This document shows, piece after piece, positions 12,103 through 24,140 of a DNA stretch of 64,000 bases. A model generated the notes under the pieces. The model was not told where the DNA came from, did not search any database, and worked only from the letters and a program-made list of their open reading frames with translations. The stretch spans positions 496,001-560,000 of the forward strand of contig RSEE01000012.1 in the NCBI GenBank assembly GCA_003971905.1, read 5' to 3'. Position 1 is the stretch's first letter. The number at the start of each line of letters is the position of its first letter. Both the position numbers and the translations under genes were made by a program. The stretch is from Moniliella sp. 'wahieum' (Eukaryota; Basidiomycota; Moniliellomycetes; Moniliellales; Moniliellaceae).

Positions 12103-15100
12103 TTACACCTCATTGTACTTTTGGGCGGTGGGTAAGTCGTGGGAGGTGCGGTAGGACATGCCGGAACCCATGACACGGCGCATGTCATGCCTTCGTGTGG
12201 GAGCCGGGGTGATCTGGAAGGAGCGGCGGGGCGTGGGGGACAGAGGATCGTCTTCTTCTCCCGCTGATTCCTGCAACGTGGCCGGCACATCCGGTTCAAT
12301 CAGCGCTGCTTCGGCCGGCCGGCCCATGTCCGAGAGCGAACGGCGTTGTGCCTCAGCAATCTCAGCCGCCTCGCGCGCCGCCAGCGCACGTTCGCGCTGA
12401 ACTTGCCTCTCGTCGCCCCTGCGACGACGGCGGCGGCGGGGAAGCGTGATGAACTTGGGCATTTGACGAGCATCCAAGTCCAGCGCGACATTGGTAGCTG
12501 CTTGCAGCGCTTCGATCCAGGCCACAACATGCGCTTGGTCGCAACACTGAATCAAAAACTGTTCCCCGCCCACGCGAACGCGCACCACATTCTTCCGCTT
12601 AATGTAGTCGGCCGCCAAGCCCGACTCGGCGCGTTGGAGAGAATACGCCTTGGACAAGTTGGCCCCATACGGGTCTTTCCCCGCGGCGTGCGGGTTGACG
12701 TACGTGTCATTCTTAATCGAGGCAAGGAGCGAGCCTTGGGGCTCGGCCATAGCTTTCCGTTGCGCTTCTGTTCCCGACATGTGCTCGGACGTGGTGTCCG
12801 ATCCTGGATTTTGGCCACCGCCGCCCAAATGGCCAATGGTAACATGCGAGTGACGCTGGAAACGCGCCGCGGGCCGACTGGGCGGCATGAGACGCTGTTG
12901 CGGCCACGCCCGAAGTGGCTGTCGAGTTGGATGCCGAGCTTTCATCTTCGTTGATCGGGTCGGGATGGACATGAATGCCCTCCATGGGCTCAAAGGCCTT
13001 GAGCGCGACCGCGCGAGGCACCAAAGCACTCATGTCCCCCTTGTACACCTTGAGGAAGGTGCCATGCAAGACAAAGTACCTGCGCCAGCTCCGGTCCCGC
13101 GACTGGACCCCAGGCGCGGAAAACTCCATCTTGCGCGCCAGATATCCTTCTAGGTGCACCCGCGCCGTGTACTGCGGCAGCGGCTCCTTGCCTTCCTCTT
13201 CGCGAGGCAGAATAAGCTGGTTATTGAACATCTCAGAGGAATACACTGGAGGGGCAGTGTCCATGGCCGACATGGACTTGCGCCGCAGTTTGGGCGAGCT
13301 TACTTGCATGGCCGGCGGCGCATCCACACGAGACGGAAGGTGCGCCGGCGTGGATTGCACGCCTTCATCCTCGGGAAAGTGGCGTGCATACTGCCCTCGG
13401 TAATGCTGTTGCCATGCGACGAGTCTTCCGTGGTTTCAGCCGAGTTGCCACTCGATACCGAGGCAGATTGGCTCGTTGGTTCCGGCACGGCCGAGCTGCC
13501 AATTCCTACTCCCGTCTCCGCCCCATCTTCAGCTCGTCCAGCTGCGTTTGTTTGCATTTTGAGTTCCACCATGGAGCGCGACACGCCCCGCCGCAGCGTC
13601 CCACGAGGCCGGACAGGTGCATCAGGATTTGAAGAAGGATTATTCGGAGGAGAGGCTGGGCTAGGCTCTGGTGGCGCACCTGCTGCACCTTCGGGTGGGG
13701 CTGGAGCTGGAGCTGGGTCCGGCGCTGGGGGAGGCACAGATGCCAATGCCGCCTTTGTAGGTGCAGGCGCAGGCACAGGTGCAGGCGCAGGCGCAGGCGC
13801 AGGGACAGGCGCTGCGACTGAACCCTCACGAGACGGCGTAGGGGTGAGGGACAGTGCTGTCGAGATGGCCGAACCACGGCGGGAGGGAGAGGCGGCGGTG
13901 ATGCCTGGGGCTAATTGGCGCGAAGGCACAGGCTGGATCGGGGCAAACCCGCCGCCCAGCGCGGCCAACGTCGAGGCCATTTGTTGTCGGCGTACTTCGG
14001 GTGGCACTTGCTGAGCTGCATCGTCGGGCGTCCGGAGGCGGCGCGATACGGTGATCATCGAGGGCGAAGGCGGAGGCATGCCGCCACTTGGAGCATTTCC
14101 GCTTTCGGCCAAGGCGCGTGCGGCTGCCGGTCCATGGTTGGTACTGGTCATGGGCACGAGGGAAAAATAATCCCCCTCGGAGCCCATCGCGCCGGGCGAG
14201 GCAGTGGCGGTGACCAGGCTGGCTCGACGCGAGCCTGGACGACTGGGCGCATGGGAGGTAAAACGGACCCAATTCGCACGCCGATTCGCATTTCTTTGCC
14301 AAATTTTTGCAGGCTCGTAGCGTTGGGGTTGGAGGGCAGAGTGCCGAGGTGGAGGGAGGGATTGGTCATCGACGGCTTGGGCATGGTCGGACTTGGATTG
14401 TCAAAGGCGGCCGGTAATGGCTCAGATGGCTCGGCAGAAGCGGGGCTGGCTAGATCCGGGGTAGACCCGTCCTCAGAGGAAGAGCCGGACGACTCACTGA
14501 GCTCTTGCGACTCAATCGAAGCGCGATGGTCATCTCCATCTAATCCGGACGGATGGCCGAGCGTGGGATCAAAGTTGATCTGTGGGAGTTGACGCATTGG
14601 ATCCCGCCGGCTCCGGGGAGGGGGGCGATGTGCGAGATCGTAAGAAGGCCGGGCGGCAGAGGGGGGCTCTGAGGAAGCAGAAAGCGGGGTGGTCAGCACA
14701 TGGGCATGGTGTGGACGAGTGGGGGGAAGGAGAGAAGGCGTACCAAACGACTCGACGGCATCAACAAACGTGTCACGCTCCTCGGCCCCCAGGCTGGTAC
14801 GGCGGGTGGAGGAGGCAGGGTGGGCGGGATGCGGGGAGTGTGACAGGGGAGAATGGGGCGCGCGGGCGCGGCGGAGGGCACTGGTGATGCGAGGAGCAAG
14901 GTGGATGTCGACGCTGTGGCGGATAGGGGAGTGGGAGGGGCTGCTGGAGGAAGCGGGAGGCGGTGTGGAGCAGGACTGCCGCTGGGGCTGGGGTTGGGGC
15001 TGAGGGAGGAACGGTCGTCGGTGTCGGCGTCGCGGCCAGAGCGGCGGGAGCCAAAGTGGGGGCGGAGGAAGCTGATGCGCTTCGCGGCGAGCGACGGCAT
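12103..15100 (-). CDS. Large PH-domain protein with Pro/Ala/Ser-rich N-terminus
   Basis: The start is the ATG at 15100 (MPSLAAKRISFLRPHFGSRR); the stop is at 12103-12105. The first 600 or so residues are Ser/Pro-rich and include an Ala-Pro dipeptide tract (13735-13815). The C-terminal third has a pleckstrin-homology domain: strand motifs LEGYLARKMEF and RSWRRYFVLHGTFLKVYKGD (about 13180-13050), then a Ser/Thr/Ala-rich insert, and later NVVRVRVGGEQFLIQCCD and the closing helix HVVAWIEALQAATNVALDLD (about 12590-12470). Phosphoinositide binding is the usual PH role; targeting to the cell cortex is an inference. A polyarginine run (about 12420) follows. Three or four frame slips are needed. The family looks like a conserved basidiomycete PH protein without a standard name. 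Confidence 0.75.
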
Positions 15101-15549
15101 GGTGGTGGGGGAGGTGGCAGGGGCGATGGGACGGCGAGAGAGATGGCGAGAGAGACGCGAGAGAGACGCGATGGGTGGAGAGAGGAGAGGCGATGAGAAG
15201 ACGGCGGGGAAGGCGAGAGCCAAGCGCTGGAGAGGGGCCGAGGGGCAGCAGAGGGGCAGCGAGAGCGGGGACCAGTGGGGTGTACGGGGAAAAGTCACAG
15301 CGTTGGTCCGATTGTGCTGCGCATCACCCGGCAGACCAGGCGGGCACCTGAGCCTGATGGCCCTGGCATGGCTGCCGATGGCAGTGGCACCCGCAGCAGG
15401 GGGCCAGCGCCCGCGCTGCAGGAGCCACACGCTGCCACACCCCGCCCACACCGGCGCTGTGCCGCACCCAACCCGACAGCCGTCTGCGTCATCCATGCTG
15501 CGCGTCATGCACCAGGCGCCAGGCCTCAGGGCGCAGCCTGAGCGCTGAG

Positions 15550-17075
15550 GCTCAGCGCATCGGCGCATCAGCACTGGCCCAGTGGCACAGGCAGCGACGG
15601 GGAGACATGGGGGCACACTGCGCAGCTGCCCGCCGGCAGGCAGGCCGGACGAGATAGCAGGGCGCCCGACGGCCAGTCAGGCCTCAGGCGGGTGGCTGAG
15701 TATTGAAAGCAGCCACCGAGACTCAGTACTCAGGATCGGTATTGACGAGGACTGAGTCTCAGTACTGAGTGTGAGACTCCCAGTACTCACTACCAGTTCG
15801 AATGGGCAGCAGAAGGCGGCAATGCTGCGTGGGGGTGCCCTGTGTCCGTGTGTGGCCAGCAGCAGCCTTACAGCTGGCGCTCACATGCCCCACCAGGCCC
15901 CAGGCCACCCCCCCAGGTGTCCCATAGCATCCGAGCATCATGCATCATGCATGCATCATGCATCGTGCATCACCCTTACCGAGCTGTTGGGGCGCCCTGT
16001 GCCCTCCGACTAGCCACTGCCCTCTCCTCCCTTTGAGATCTGAGATCCTGAGATAGGACCAGCGACTATTTCATGTCTGGCCAACTTTATGCTAGCGCAG
16101 CCAACAACTCCGTTTCCTCGTTGGGTCAGCTGACCGGTCTTGGGCACCGTCGAGCGCTGAGCTCAGCCGCGGAGCTAAAATTGGCTGATTCAAGATAGTC
16201 GGCCGTCACGCGTCACGCATCACGAATCACGCATCGCATCTCACATCGTAGACATCCTGCTTCCTGAGCCTGACGTCGTTTGTGCCTCCTTGCTCTGGAG
16301 CCCTCGACAATGAGCTCATCGATCACTGGTCAGGCTGAGGCTCACTGGTCAGACATGTGCTTACGTGACCGCTCAGGCTGAGCGCTGAGTCTCAGCGCTG
16401 GCTTGAGTTTGAGTACCTCAGTACACTGACTCCCGCTTCCAACACCCCCGCTCGAGATCATGTGGCCATTTCTTCCCTCCCCGCCTGAAAGAATGGGGGT
16501 TAGGACGAAGCAACTACACTGGGAAAGCAACGGGTGAGCCGATGAATCGGTCACACCAACATGAGCCCAGAACCGCGGTTGTCCGTTGCATGTTCATGTT
16601 ATTACGCGTTAACTGTGAGAAGTAGCTACACTACCTCAACTTAGGCGGATTGCAGGGCGGAGAAACAGTCAGAGATAGATTCTTGTAAACTCCTGACACT
16701 AGTCTGGCCTTGCATGCAAGAGGTAAAAGAGGAACGAGAGGAACGAGGTGCGGCGGGAACCAATCCGGAGCGCGCCTGTCGCGAAACTCTGTAGCCAGTT
16801 CCGGTTGCCAGTGACATGGACATGGCCAACCAAGCCATCACACGCCAAGTGGTGTCATATGTTGGCACCTTGGGGCATCGCATCGCCCCAACAGCACCAC
16901 ACTCCAACACCACCAAGCTATTTTGCATCAGCAATTCCACATGTTGCGTTTGACTGCTGGGCCCCTGGCGTCTGGCATGAGCCTCATCGGGGCCTCAGGC
17001 TAAGCGCTAAGCTAAGCGCTGAGGGCGTCTGAGGCCTGAGGTGCTGAGGCCCTGAAGACTGAGCCTCAGTAACCG
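15550..17075. repeat. palindromic repeat island upstream of the PH-domain gene
   Basis: It holds dense clusters of short dyads: GACTCAGTACTCAG and ACTGAGTCTCAGTACTGAG (15718-15790), CATCATGCATCATGCATGC (15935-15975), TCACGCGTCACGCATCACG (16205-16225), CTGAGCGCTGAGTCTCAGCG (16371-16395), and a long CTCAGGCTAAGCGC-type run (16990-17068). No protein-like frame was found. It starts about 450 bases upstream of the PH-domain start codon. Confidence 0.7.
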
Positions 17076-17119
17076 GCCCTACTACCCCTCAGCAATCGCG
17101 CGTGGTCGTAATGTCGTGA

Positions 17120-17690
17120 ATATTGAATGCGAGAGCATGCGAGCGAAGAGCCAAGTTTATCGGGTTGCACGAGGCAGTAGGGAGCCCATTCTCCAGCTCG
17201 TGCGCTCCATCCCGACACCCACGTCCGCAACGAACCCGCTGTGGAGGAAGAGGATGGGTCGAGGCGCGGGCGGAAGGCGCTGCGCACCGACTACCGCGTG
17301 ATGGGGCCTGGAGCAATCGGAGGATCAGGGATGGAGGCGGACCACACGCTGCTCGACACGGAAACGTAGGAGCGCAGAGCGCGTACGGGAGAGTGGTGCA
17401 TGAGAGCACCGCAACACACCTTTGGAACGCCGGGAGAACTGAGCTGCTTCGGCTGCTGGAACAAGCAGAATGCGACAAGAACGCCAAGTACCAGGGACGC
17501 ACGCAGAGCTGTTTTCCCCCTGGTTTTGACGACGCGAGGATACTACGGCACCAGACGGCGGGCAAGGTGTCTGCGCATTGGAAGGATTTGGCTACTAAGT
17601 CTCAATGGAAATGGTTCCTCGCTCGGATGTCAACCACGTTCATCCGTGTCCACACGCTACCTTGGGTATGATGGGACCGGATGGCGAGCA
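17120..17690. other. coding-like stretch of unknown identity
   Basis: This GC-rich stretch is open for about 180 codons on the plus strand, but without an ATG at its head. Protein-like pieces such as LLRLLEQAECDKNAKYQGR and TAGKVSAHWKDLATKSQW sit next to fossil repeats. It may be the remains of a gene or of a mobile element. No family is recognised and no function is proposed. Confidence 0.25.
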
Positions 17691-17715
17691 CCAGAAGGTC
17701 CTGATATCCATCAGG

Positions 17716-17837
17716 CGATCCCCTGGTTCCTTTTAACTCATTGGTGGCGCTACCAAGTAACTCCGGCAAGATGAACGGTTCAGTTTAGACGCAGCGTTTC
17801 CCTGTCCCAGCCTTAAGCTCTGTCAATGATATGGATG
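17716..17837 (-). repeat. dispersed repeat, inverted copy of 29161-29282
   Basis: Its reverse complement matches 29161-29282 almost base for base over about 95 bases, starting ATCCATATCATTGACAGAGC, and then fades. A plausible origin is a piece of the same retroelement family that lies at 29.5-31.5 kb, because the partner copy sits just upstream of that element. It is non-coding. Confidence 0.75.
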
Positions 17838-19139
17838 CAGTATAGTGGTAGCGAGAATACGATCTCGACGTGTTGTATTTTATTGACCGTGGTGACGAAG
17901 TGTGCCGGCTCCCTAGCTCCTCTGGGCTCCCAGGTGGAACCTTAATCGTACAGGCCCCTGCAACCTGAGGACCGAGAACCGGCCTCGCGCCGGTTTCCCT
18001 CTCGCTTGTTCTTCGCCGGGAAAACAGGAGGAACCCAAGGAATTGGATGGAGAAAACCCGTGGGGGAGAAGTACTAAGAGTAATAGAGACCGATGAGATC
18101 GAGATAGTCGTGATTTTGTAAGTATCAGCTCTCAGATATCAGATCGATCAGACCGCATGCCTTGCTTGGTGGAAGTCATAGGCGCTACTCGCGTATATAC
18201 ACCCGCGTGTAGGCTTTGGAAGTCAAAAAGGAGAGTAGCACCTTGACATATTTCAGCGGGACCGTAATAGGTCCCAACAACATGTCCTCCATTTCCTTTC
18301 TGGGTCTAAGCAGGCGTAGTATTAGTCAGGAGAGGCTATAGTCTCACCTCTCGGTTTTGAATCGCCATGGCACATTCAGTGTTGAGCTAGGTGGCTCGTG
18401 CTTTGGCCAATGTCCCTTCAGTTCCTCCTCAGGCCTATAGAAGTTCCGCTGTTTCCCCTCTCCTGTTTTCCTCCTTGTACCGCAGCTTAGCCCTGATGGC
18501 GACTCGCTGCTTGAGATGTTCCTCTGTAGGCATTGCTGGTTGCCGCACCACCACCACCAGTGCGATTGCATCGCCTCGAGGCCATCAGGATCAGGTCTCA
18601 TCAATCATCTCTGTCGAGTCCCCAGTAGGGAGAGACGTTGAGAGACAAGGTTGAAAGCGATACTGACTAGGATGAGCGTAAAAGGAGTAGCATGCGACGA
18701 TGAGGTCTGCGAACGTGTGGAAATGTTGAATTGTAAAGCGTCCCCCGCCGACACCCCTTGTTCTTGTTCTCACGGTGTACGACGGTATACTTCTCTTCCG
18801 TACACATGGGCGATGAACGCGTTAATTTACAGTCGTATCCTCATTGGACCAATGATCAGTACCTGAGTAACACTAACCCCAGGAGGGCTTGGCCATGTGT
18901 GGGACGGGCAGGTGCGAACAACTGAGGCTGAGTACTCGATGCTCGCCCTGGTCGCCAGGCGACGTGCCACGTGCCAGCTGACATGCGCCTGGCTGAGGCA
19001 CGGCAGGGCACAGCGGAGGCTGGTGTGGCCTTGGCAATGGCCCAGCTGAAATGAAAGGTTGCAGCTTGAGCGGCAAGCGGCTGCCGTAAGCGCGCATTCT
19101 GCCTGGTCTGGAAGGCGGCGGAGGGGCGGCGGCCCCCGC
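17838..19139. other. gene-poor spacer with retroelement scrap
   Basis: Apart from the fossil fragment at 18390-18490, no gene is visible. A GACCGAGAACCGGCCTCGCG stretch near 17970 forms a GC-rich dyad. The last 250 bases (18890-19139) contain GAGGCTGAGTACTCGATGCTC-like words of the promoter-island type, just ahead of the LRR gene. Confidence 0.5.
18390..18490 (+). mobile_element. fragment of Ty3/Gypsy-type element (3' tail)
   Basis: This 100-base stretch resembles 31355-31450, the tail of the retroelement fossil at 29.5-31.5 kb; both contain GGTGGCTCGTG and then CCCTTCAGT and CCTCCTC in the same order. It is an isolated, old, broken fragment. Family assignment rests only on this match. Confidence 0.55.
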
Positions 19140-21984
19140 ATGTGTTCATTATTGGCTGCTGCGGACGCCCGCCCGCGCCATGCGTCGTCGCCGTCGTCGC
19201 CGGCGCGCCCCCGCGCGCGCGCGCCCCCGTCGCGCCGTCCGCAGCCGCAGCCGCCGCCCCAGCGCCGCGCCCCACGACGGCCGCCTCTCGGCCGCCGCCA
19301 CATGATCCTCCACAACCCGAGCTCGAGGCCGAGTGGCTCGACTCGTACGCCCGCCCCCACAACCGCCAGGCCATCAGCACCCGCGCCCTCCCCTGCCGCT
19401 CCAGCCCAGCACCCGCCCACCCCCCGTACCCCACTCCCTCCGCCACCTCTGCCTCCGCGTCGCCGCCACCCACTTTGCCTCCCACGTCCTCCCCCTCGGC
19501 CTCCACGCCCCGCCCCCGGCGAGGAGTCGCTGGCCATCAAGCACGCGCTGGGCCAGAGCGGCGCTGGCATGGTCCTGACCGCGTTCGCGGCACCCAGCCC
19601 GCCGCCCCCGCCAAGCGCAAGCGCACCTCCGCCCTCGAGTATGACGAGGAGGCCGATTCCGACTTCCATGACGACGCACCACGCCGCCCTCCCGCCAGTG
19701 CCCGCCCCGGCCGACGCTCCCGCCGTGTTGCTGCCGCCGCTCACCTTCCCTCACCCCCCGCGCAGCAGGCATCTCCGCGGCCTGCTGCCCGAGCAGAAGG
19801 ATGACTTGGCCTTGTCCCCGGCTGAGCGCGCTCAGCGCCGCTGGCGACACCCGGCCACGCATCATTTTTGGCACTTTCGCAACTCTTACATTCTCCGCAC
19901 GGAAACTGGATGCCATCTGCACAGGGATCTACTCCAGCAATTGCTCCAATACGCCCCCGAAGCGCTCACCCCCCATGTCTGGCCACCTACTTTGTTCTGG
20001 GCTTGGACCAAGTTACCCTGACCAGCTCCATGGATGCCGTCAGCAAGAACTTGACCAGTCTCCCGGCAATGCTGTTAAGCCTCATCCTTGCCAAGGGATC
20101 GGCCCTTCTCAATCCTGCTTTGGCTGCAGCGCGCTGTGGGCGCTGTAGAGGAGGCGCAAGAGCTCCTTCACTCCATCGTCCCTAGCTCCCGCAATGGGGA
20201 CCCTTCCCAACCCCTGCGCTCCCGGGCGACGACTTGCCCGACAAGTGGGAGTTGGGTCCGCCCCAAGCCCCCGGGGGCAGACAAGTGCTTACCTCGCTCC
20301 ATCTCCGGGCCTGACCCGCCTGTCGACGCGGACAATCAAAGGCTTTTTCGCTGCCTACCCAGCCGGCTCGCACTTGACCTCGGTGCAGTTGCCTGGATGT
20401 GTAGGGGTGGGGGTGGCGGCCATCGAGGCGCTGGTCACCTGCTGTGGGGCGTCGCTGCGCACCGTGTCGGTGGAGAGCACGGATGTGGGTGCAGCCGGGT
20501 TCGAAGCGCTGCTGGCGGGGTGCCCAGCGCTCGAGGTGCTCAAGGCGAGTCGAGTCGAAGGCTTGGGCGATAGCGCGATGGCAGGCATCCTGGACAGGGT
20601 CGAGCAAGCGGCGCACCAGGCACCCATTCCTTTTCGCCCGCTGGCCCACCTCAGCACACTCAAGCTGGCCGGTACCGAAGTGGGCGATGCCGGTGCGGCT
20701 CGATTGATTCGCCTGTGCGCGGGCACCTTGACCAATCTGAATCTGTCCAACACCCATGTCGTACCCAAGGGCGACTTTGCGCCTCTGGCCACGGCCTTGG
20801 GCTTGCCTGGCTACCCCAGGAGACGGACTCGCCTGTGCGGGCCAAGTTGCGCAAATTGGTCCTGTCCCAGTGCACCTTGAACTCGAGTCGTGGCGCGCGT
20901 TTATTCATGCGTTGTGCCAACCCCCGGAAGCGCAAGACGACGACGGAGCCAGCCACCGACGGCATGCTCCTGGCCCCTCGATCGACGGGGGGCCTTCGTT
21001 TGCCAACCCACGGCCCGAGGCTCTGGGTGCGACCGACGGCATGTTGGACACGATCGTGCTCGAGTCGATGATGGCGGTGGAGAAGCGGGTGGCCAAACCG
21101 GGAGGAATGTCGCAAGCGGCCTTGATGGCCCTGACGGATGCACTGCAGCCCATTCTGTCCCTCCGAGCGCAACGGTTTGCCAACCAGAAGGGCACGCCGC
21201 TGATGGAACGCATCGATCTTTCGTTCAACGATGCGCTGGAATCCGAGACCCATGGCGGCTGGGGCGCCGTCCTGCCCTCGGACCCGAATTGGCGCCCCGA
21301 ACAGCACCAGCCCGGCTCGCACCATCGTGGTGGTCCGGCGCGCGGGTACGCCTATGTCCCAGAGGGGGAGATCGTACTGATGCGGACTACGCTGGGCCAC
21401 TTTGTAGCCCATGCCGGACGGTACACGCGCCGGCTGGTCCTCAACGGCATTGCGCTCGGACGCTCGGACCTGCTATTTGATGCGCCCGAGGGGGAGTGGG
21501 GGCCCAGCAGCACCCAAGTGCTTTCGCTTGCCCAGAGCAATGTGCCGGACGATGCCTTGGCGGGCATTGCCGGGCCACGCGGCTGCCGCTCTCTCACCCA
21601 CCTCAACCTCGAGACGTCGGGCATTGAAGAGGAAACCGCGATCCGGATCGTTGTCGCCAACCCGTTCCTGCAAGCACTCAACTTGACCCAGTGCAGGGCC
21701 ATTCCTCGCAACGAGCGAAGAACGTTTTTGTGAGTACGTGCCTGCGTCCCTTCGTCGCACACCTATCCTTCTAGTTGACTGACCCGCGATTGACCTCACT
21801 CCTCAGTCGTGCGGGGAACCAGGGAACAACTAACGGGCAACGACAACGCCAACAGTCTCGCCGCGCACGGTCGCTCTTGGATGCATATCTAGTCTGTCAA
21901 GAAATGGCTTGTATAGAGAGAGAGGAGGTGGAGGTGGATACATTATTGGCATATGCGTGGAGAAACGGCGAATTGCTCCTATAG
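19140..21984 (+). CDS. Leucine-rich-repeat (RNI/AMN1-like) protein
   Basis: Leucine-rich repeats of the ribonuclease-inhibitor/AMN1 kind are clear from about 20040 onward: TSLPAMLLSLILAKGSAL, HLTSVQLPGCVGVGVAAIEA, LRTVSVESTDVGAAGFEALL, LTNLNLSNTHV, LTHLNLETSGIEEETAIRIV and LQALNLTQC. The N-terminal 250 residues are Pro/Ala-rich with a basic-acidic motif PAKRKRTSALEYDEEADSDF that could be a nuclear signal. No F-box was found. Several frame slips occur (near 19570-19650, 19800-20050 and 20820-20900). The earliest ATG in a plausible frame is at 19140; the true start is uncertain. The first stop is at 21731-21733, but a good intron (21730-21806: GTGAGT, CTGAC at 21778, CTCAG) would extend the protein to 21984. 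Such RNI proteins often serve in ubiquitin ligases; this is only inference here. Confidence 0.65.
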
Positions 21985-22289
21985 CTGCTAGTGACCACAT
22001 TTTTTTCCCTCTGAAAGCCTGCCATATTTACACCATTTTCCCATTCCTTTCTTCCGCAGCATTCCCATGCTTGACAGTGCGAGCTCTGCGGGACTGTAGG
22101 GATACTACAACGAATGCACATGGGCGCATACATGATTGGGATCTATCAGGGGTGGTGATGTACGGGGCAAGGGAAAGAGCTGGAAGCATTGCAGTGAAGA
22201 ACGAGTGGCACAAAGCGAGCTTTGGCAAGCAACAGCGACAGATGTAACCAGGGGATCAACCGAAGAGAGGAAGAGAGGGAGGTTTGCCA
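21985..22289. other. short spacer between convergent genes
   Basis: This is a 300-base 3'-3' spacer between the LRR gene and SVF1. No gene, no palindromic island and no repeat was noticed. Confidence 0.6.
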
Positions 22290-23652
22290 TTAGTCGTACA
22301 AATACGTGTGTTCCTCAAACAGGGTGCCCTCCACCGTGTTGGTACCCGCTTTGAGCTCGCCCATAGGCTCGGGCAATTCGAGGGTGAGCTTGGCCGGGTT
22401 GATCGTCTGGTACACGTAGGGCTTGAGCCCGGCCGCGTACGAGATGATTTTCTTCACCAGGTACGGAATCTCAGCCAGGACGTCGACCTTGTCCACCAGC
22501 CAGGCGCATCGTTGGAGGGGTAGGGAGGGCTAAGGCTCACCACCACATCCGCCTTAACTGCCTTGTCGGTCTGGGCCTTGGGATCGGCGGTATCGGTGAG
22601 CACAGGACCGTCCCAGTGGTACGCGATCTCAGTTGGCACATGGTATCCCGTGTCGGGGTCCAAGGTGGGCTTGTTATGCTGAACAAAGGCCTTGAGATGT
22701 GCGTCGGCACTCGCGTCCATCAGTGGCACCCCGGGCCGGCCACGCGTAGCAGCAACAACGGCGGTCAAGCGCCCGCCTACAGAGACGCTGCCAATCGTAA
22801 CCGCTAGTGGGTGGCGCTTGGTTGCCACGGGTTCGCCGGGTCCTTCTCGGCGCTTGCCTCATCTGGATCGCCGTACGATGCGATGGTAGTGAATTCCATC
22901 ATGATCGCGGTCGCCTGGGGAGACTGAAAGTTGGCAAAGTTCCACTTGGATGCCACCAGGTTAGGCCGCATGCCCTGAATGGCATGGATAAACATGCCCT
23001 GGCCCACGCCGTCCACAACGGCCATTAGCCAGGACACCCTCTGTTTTGGCCACGGGCCAGAAGGCGTGGAAGACGTAGCCGTCCGGCTCGGCGTTGGGTG
23101 TAGGGGGCGGCTGCGCACCAAAGATGCTCTTGCCGCCCTGGGGCCCGAGCCGATCTGTAGCCCTTTGCTTGCGGGGCGAACAAAGGACCAGCTCAGCTGC
23201 ACTTCGGCATCGTATGTAATGTCGAGAACGAACTTCTCATCGCCGTTGGGCAGGGTGACAAAGTCAATGTGCAGCTGGTCCGACTTGCACGTCCGCTTGT
23301 CGCTTGACTTGGGCGCAGGCGAGACAAACTTGCTCACGCTCACGCTCTTCCAGATCTTGGCGTGGGTCTTGGGGTTGTACAGCTTAAAGGTGACCTGGAT
23401 CTGGGGGAAGGGGATGCCGATGGCGCTGTGGATGATCTGGGCGGACACGAGGGAGCCGTCGGTGAGGATGCTGTACCAGGTGTAGGTCTCGGTGGTGAAG
23501 CCGCTGGCCTGGACCCAGCTCAGGTCGGCGGGCGTGAGGGCGCCAAAGAGCTGGTCCTGGGGGGTGTCGCTGATCGGCTTGAAGTTGGGGTTGTGCGTCG
23601 CGGCCTCGACGGCGGCGGGATCGGGGGTGGAGCCCCAGAGCCAGGAAGACAT
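22290..23652 (-). CDS. SVF1: Survival factor 1 (Svf1) family protein
   Basis: The ATG at 23652 begins MSSWLWGSTPDPAAVE. ALTPADLSWVQASGFTTETY and YSILTDGSLVSAQIIHSAIG match the opening of the Svf1 N-terminal lipocalin-like domain. Later GMFIHAIQGMRPNLVASKWN and FANFQSPQATAIMMEFTTIA match the second half, which in the family reads [20 protein letters not shown]. The length of about 450 residues is normal. In yeast, Svf1 is a cytosolic/peripheral membrane protein needed for survival of oxidative stress and for ceramide movement from ER to Golgi. Frame slips occur near 23040-23110, 22800 and 22500. The C-terminus ends GTLFEEHTYLYD at 22290. It is convergent with the LRR gene; a repeat island lies behind its start. 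Confidence 0.85.
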
Positions 23653-23699
23653 GGTGGAGGCAGAGCACGAGAACAGATGAAGGGCGGAGGGTGCGGACC

Positions 23700-24140
23700 G
23701 AGCTCGAAAGCGAACCGGGTAGAGTCTGCTGACATAAGCCTGTTACCCCACCCGCCTGCAGCAGGCAGCAGGCAGCAGCCCCAGGCAGCGCCCCATGCTG
23801 CATGCGCGCGCCCCCCGCAGGCACCAGGCGGCAGGCCTGTCCAAATGGCCGAGGCCGCACCAGGGCAGTGCGCCGCCCCCAGGCGTTTCGGTGATTGATG
23901 ATGCATGATACCGGCGATCGGCACAACCACCCACTGCCGCCTGGCGTTCGTCCCGGGTACCAGCGAAGGGCCAGTGTGGCCAGCATAGCTCATCCATGCA
24001 GCCTGCCTCCCGCTCCTCTCGCCAGTGCGCGTTCCGTTTGCATGGTACAGCGTGTGGTCTAACGTTGGGCGTCTACGATCGATGATCTGGCCTGCGTCAC
24101 GCGTCACGCATCGCACATCACGCATCACGCATCATGCGCC
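23700..24140. repeat. palindromic repeat island upstream of SVF1
   Basis: It contains GATTGATGATGCATGATACC (about 23893-23912), and the run TCACGCGTCACGCATCGCAC continuing as CATCACGCATCACGCATCATG (24098-24136). It lies between the SVF1 start and the 3' end of the J-domain gene, and its edge overlaps the last codons assigned to that gene. Confidence 0.65.

Noticed and set aside
13154-14014. Plus-strand Gly/Ala-rich frame inside the PH-domain gene
   Set aside because: Antisense to the Ala-Pro tract of the PH-domain protein; low complexity only.
14853-15548. Plus-strand Arg/Gly-rich frame
   Set aside because: It overlaps the start of the PH-domain gene on the other strand and consists of GC-rich low complexity.
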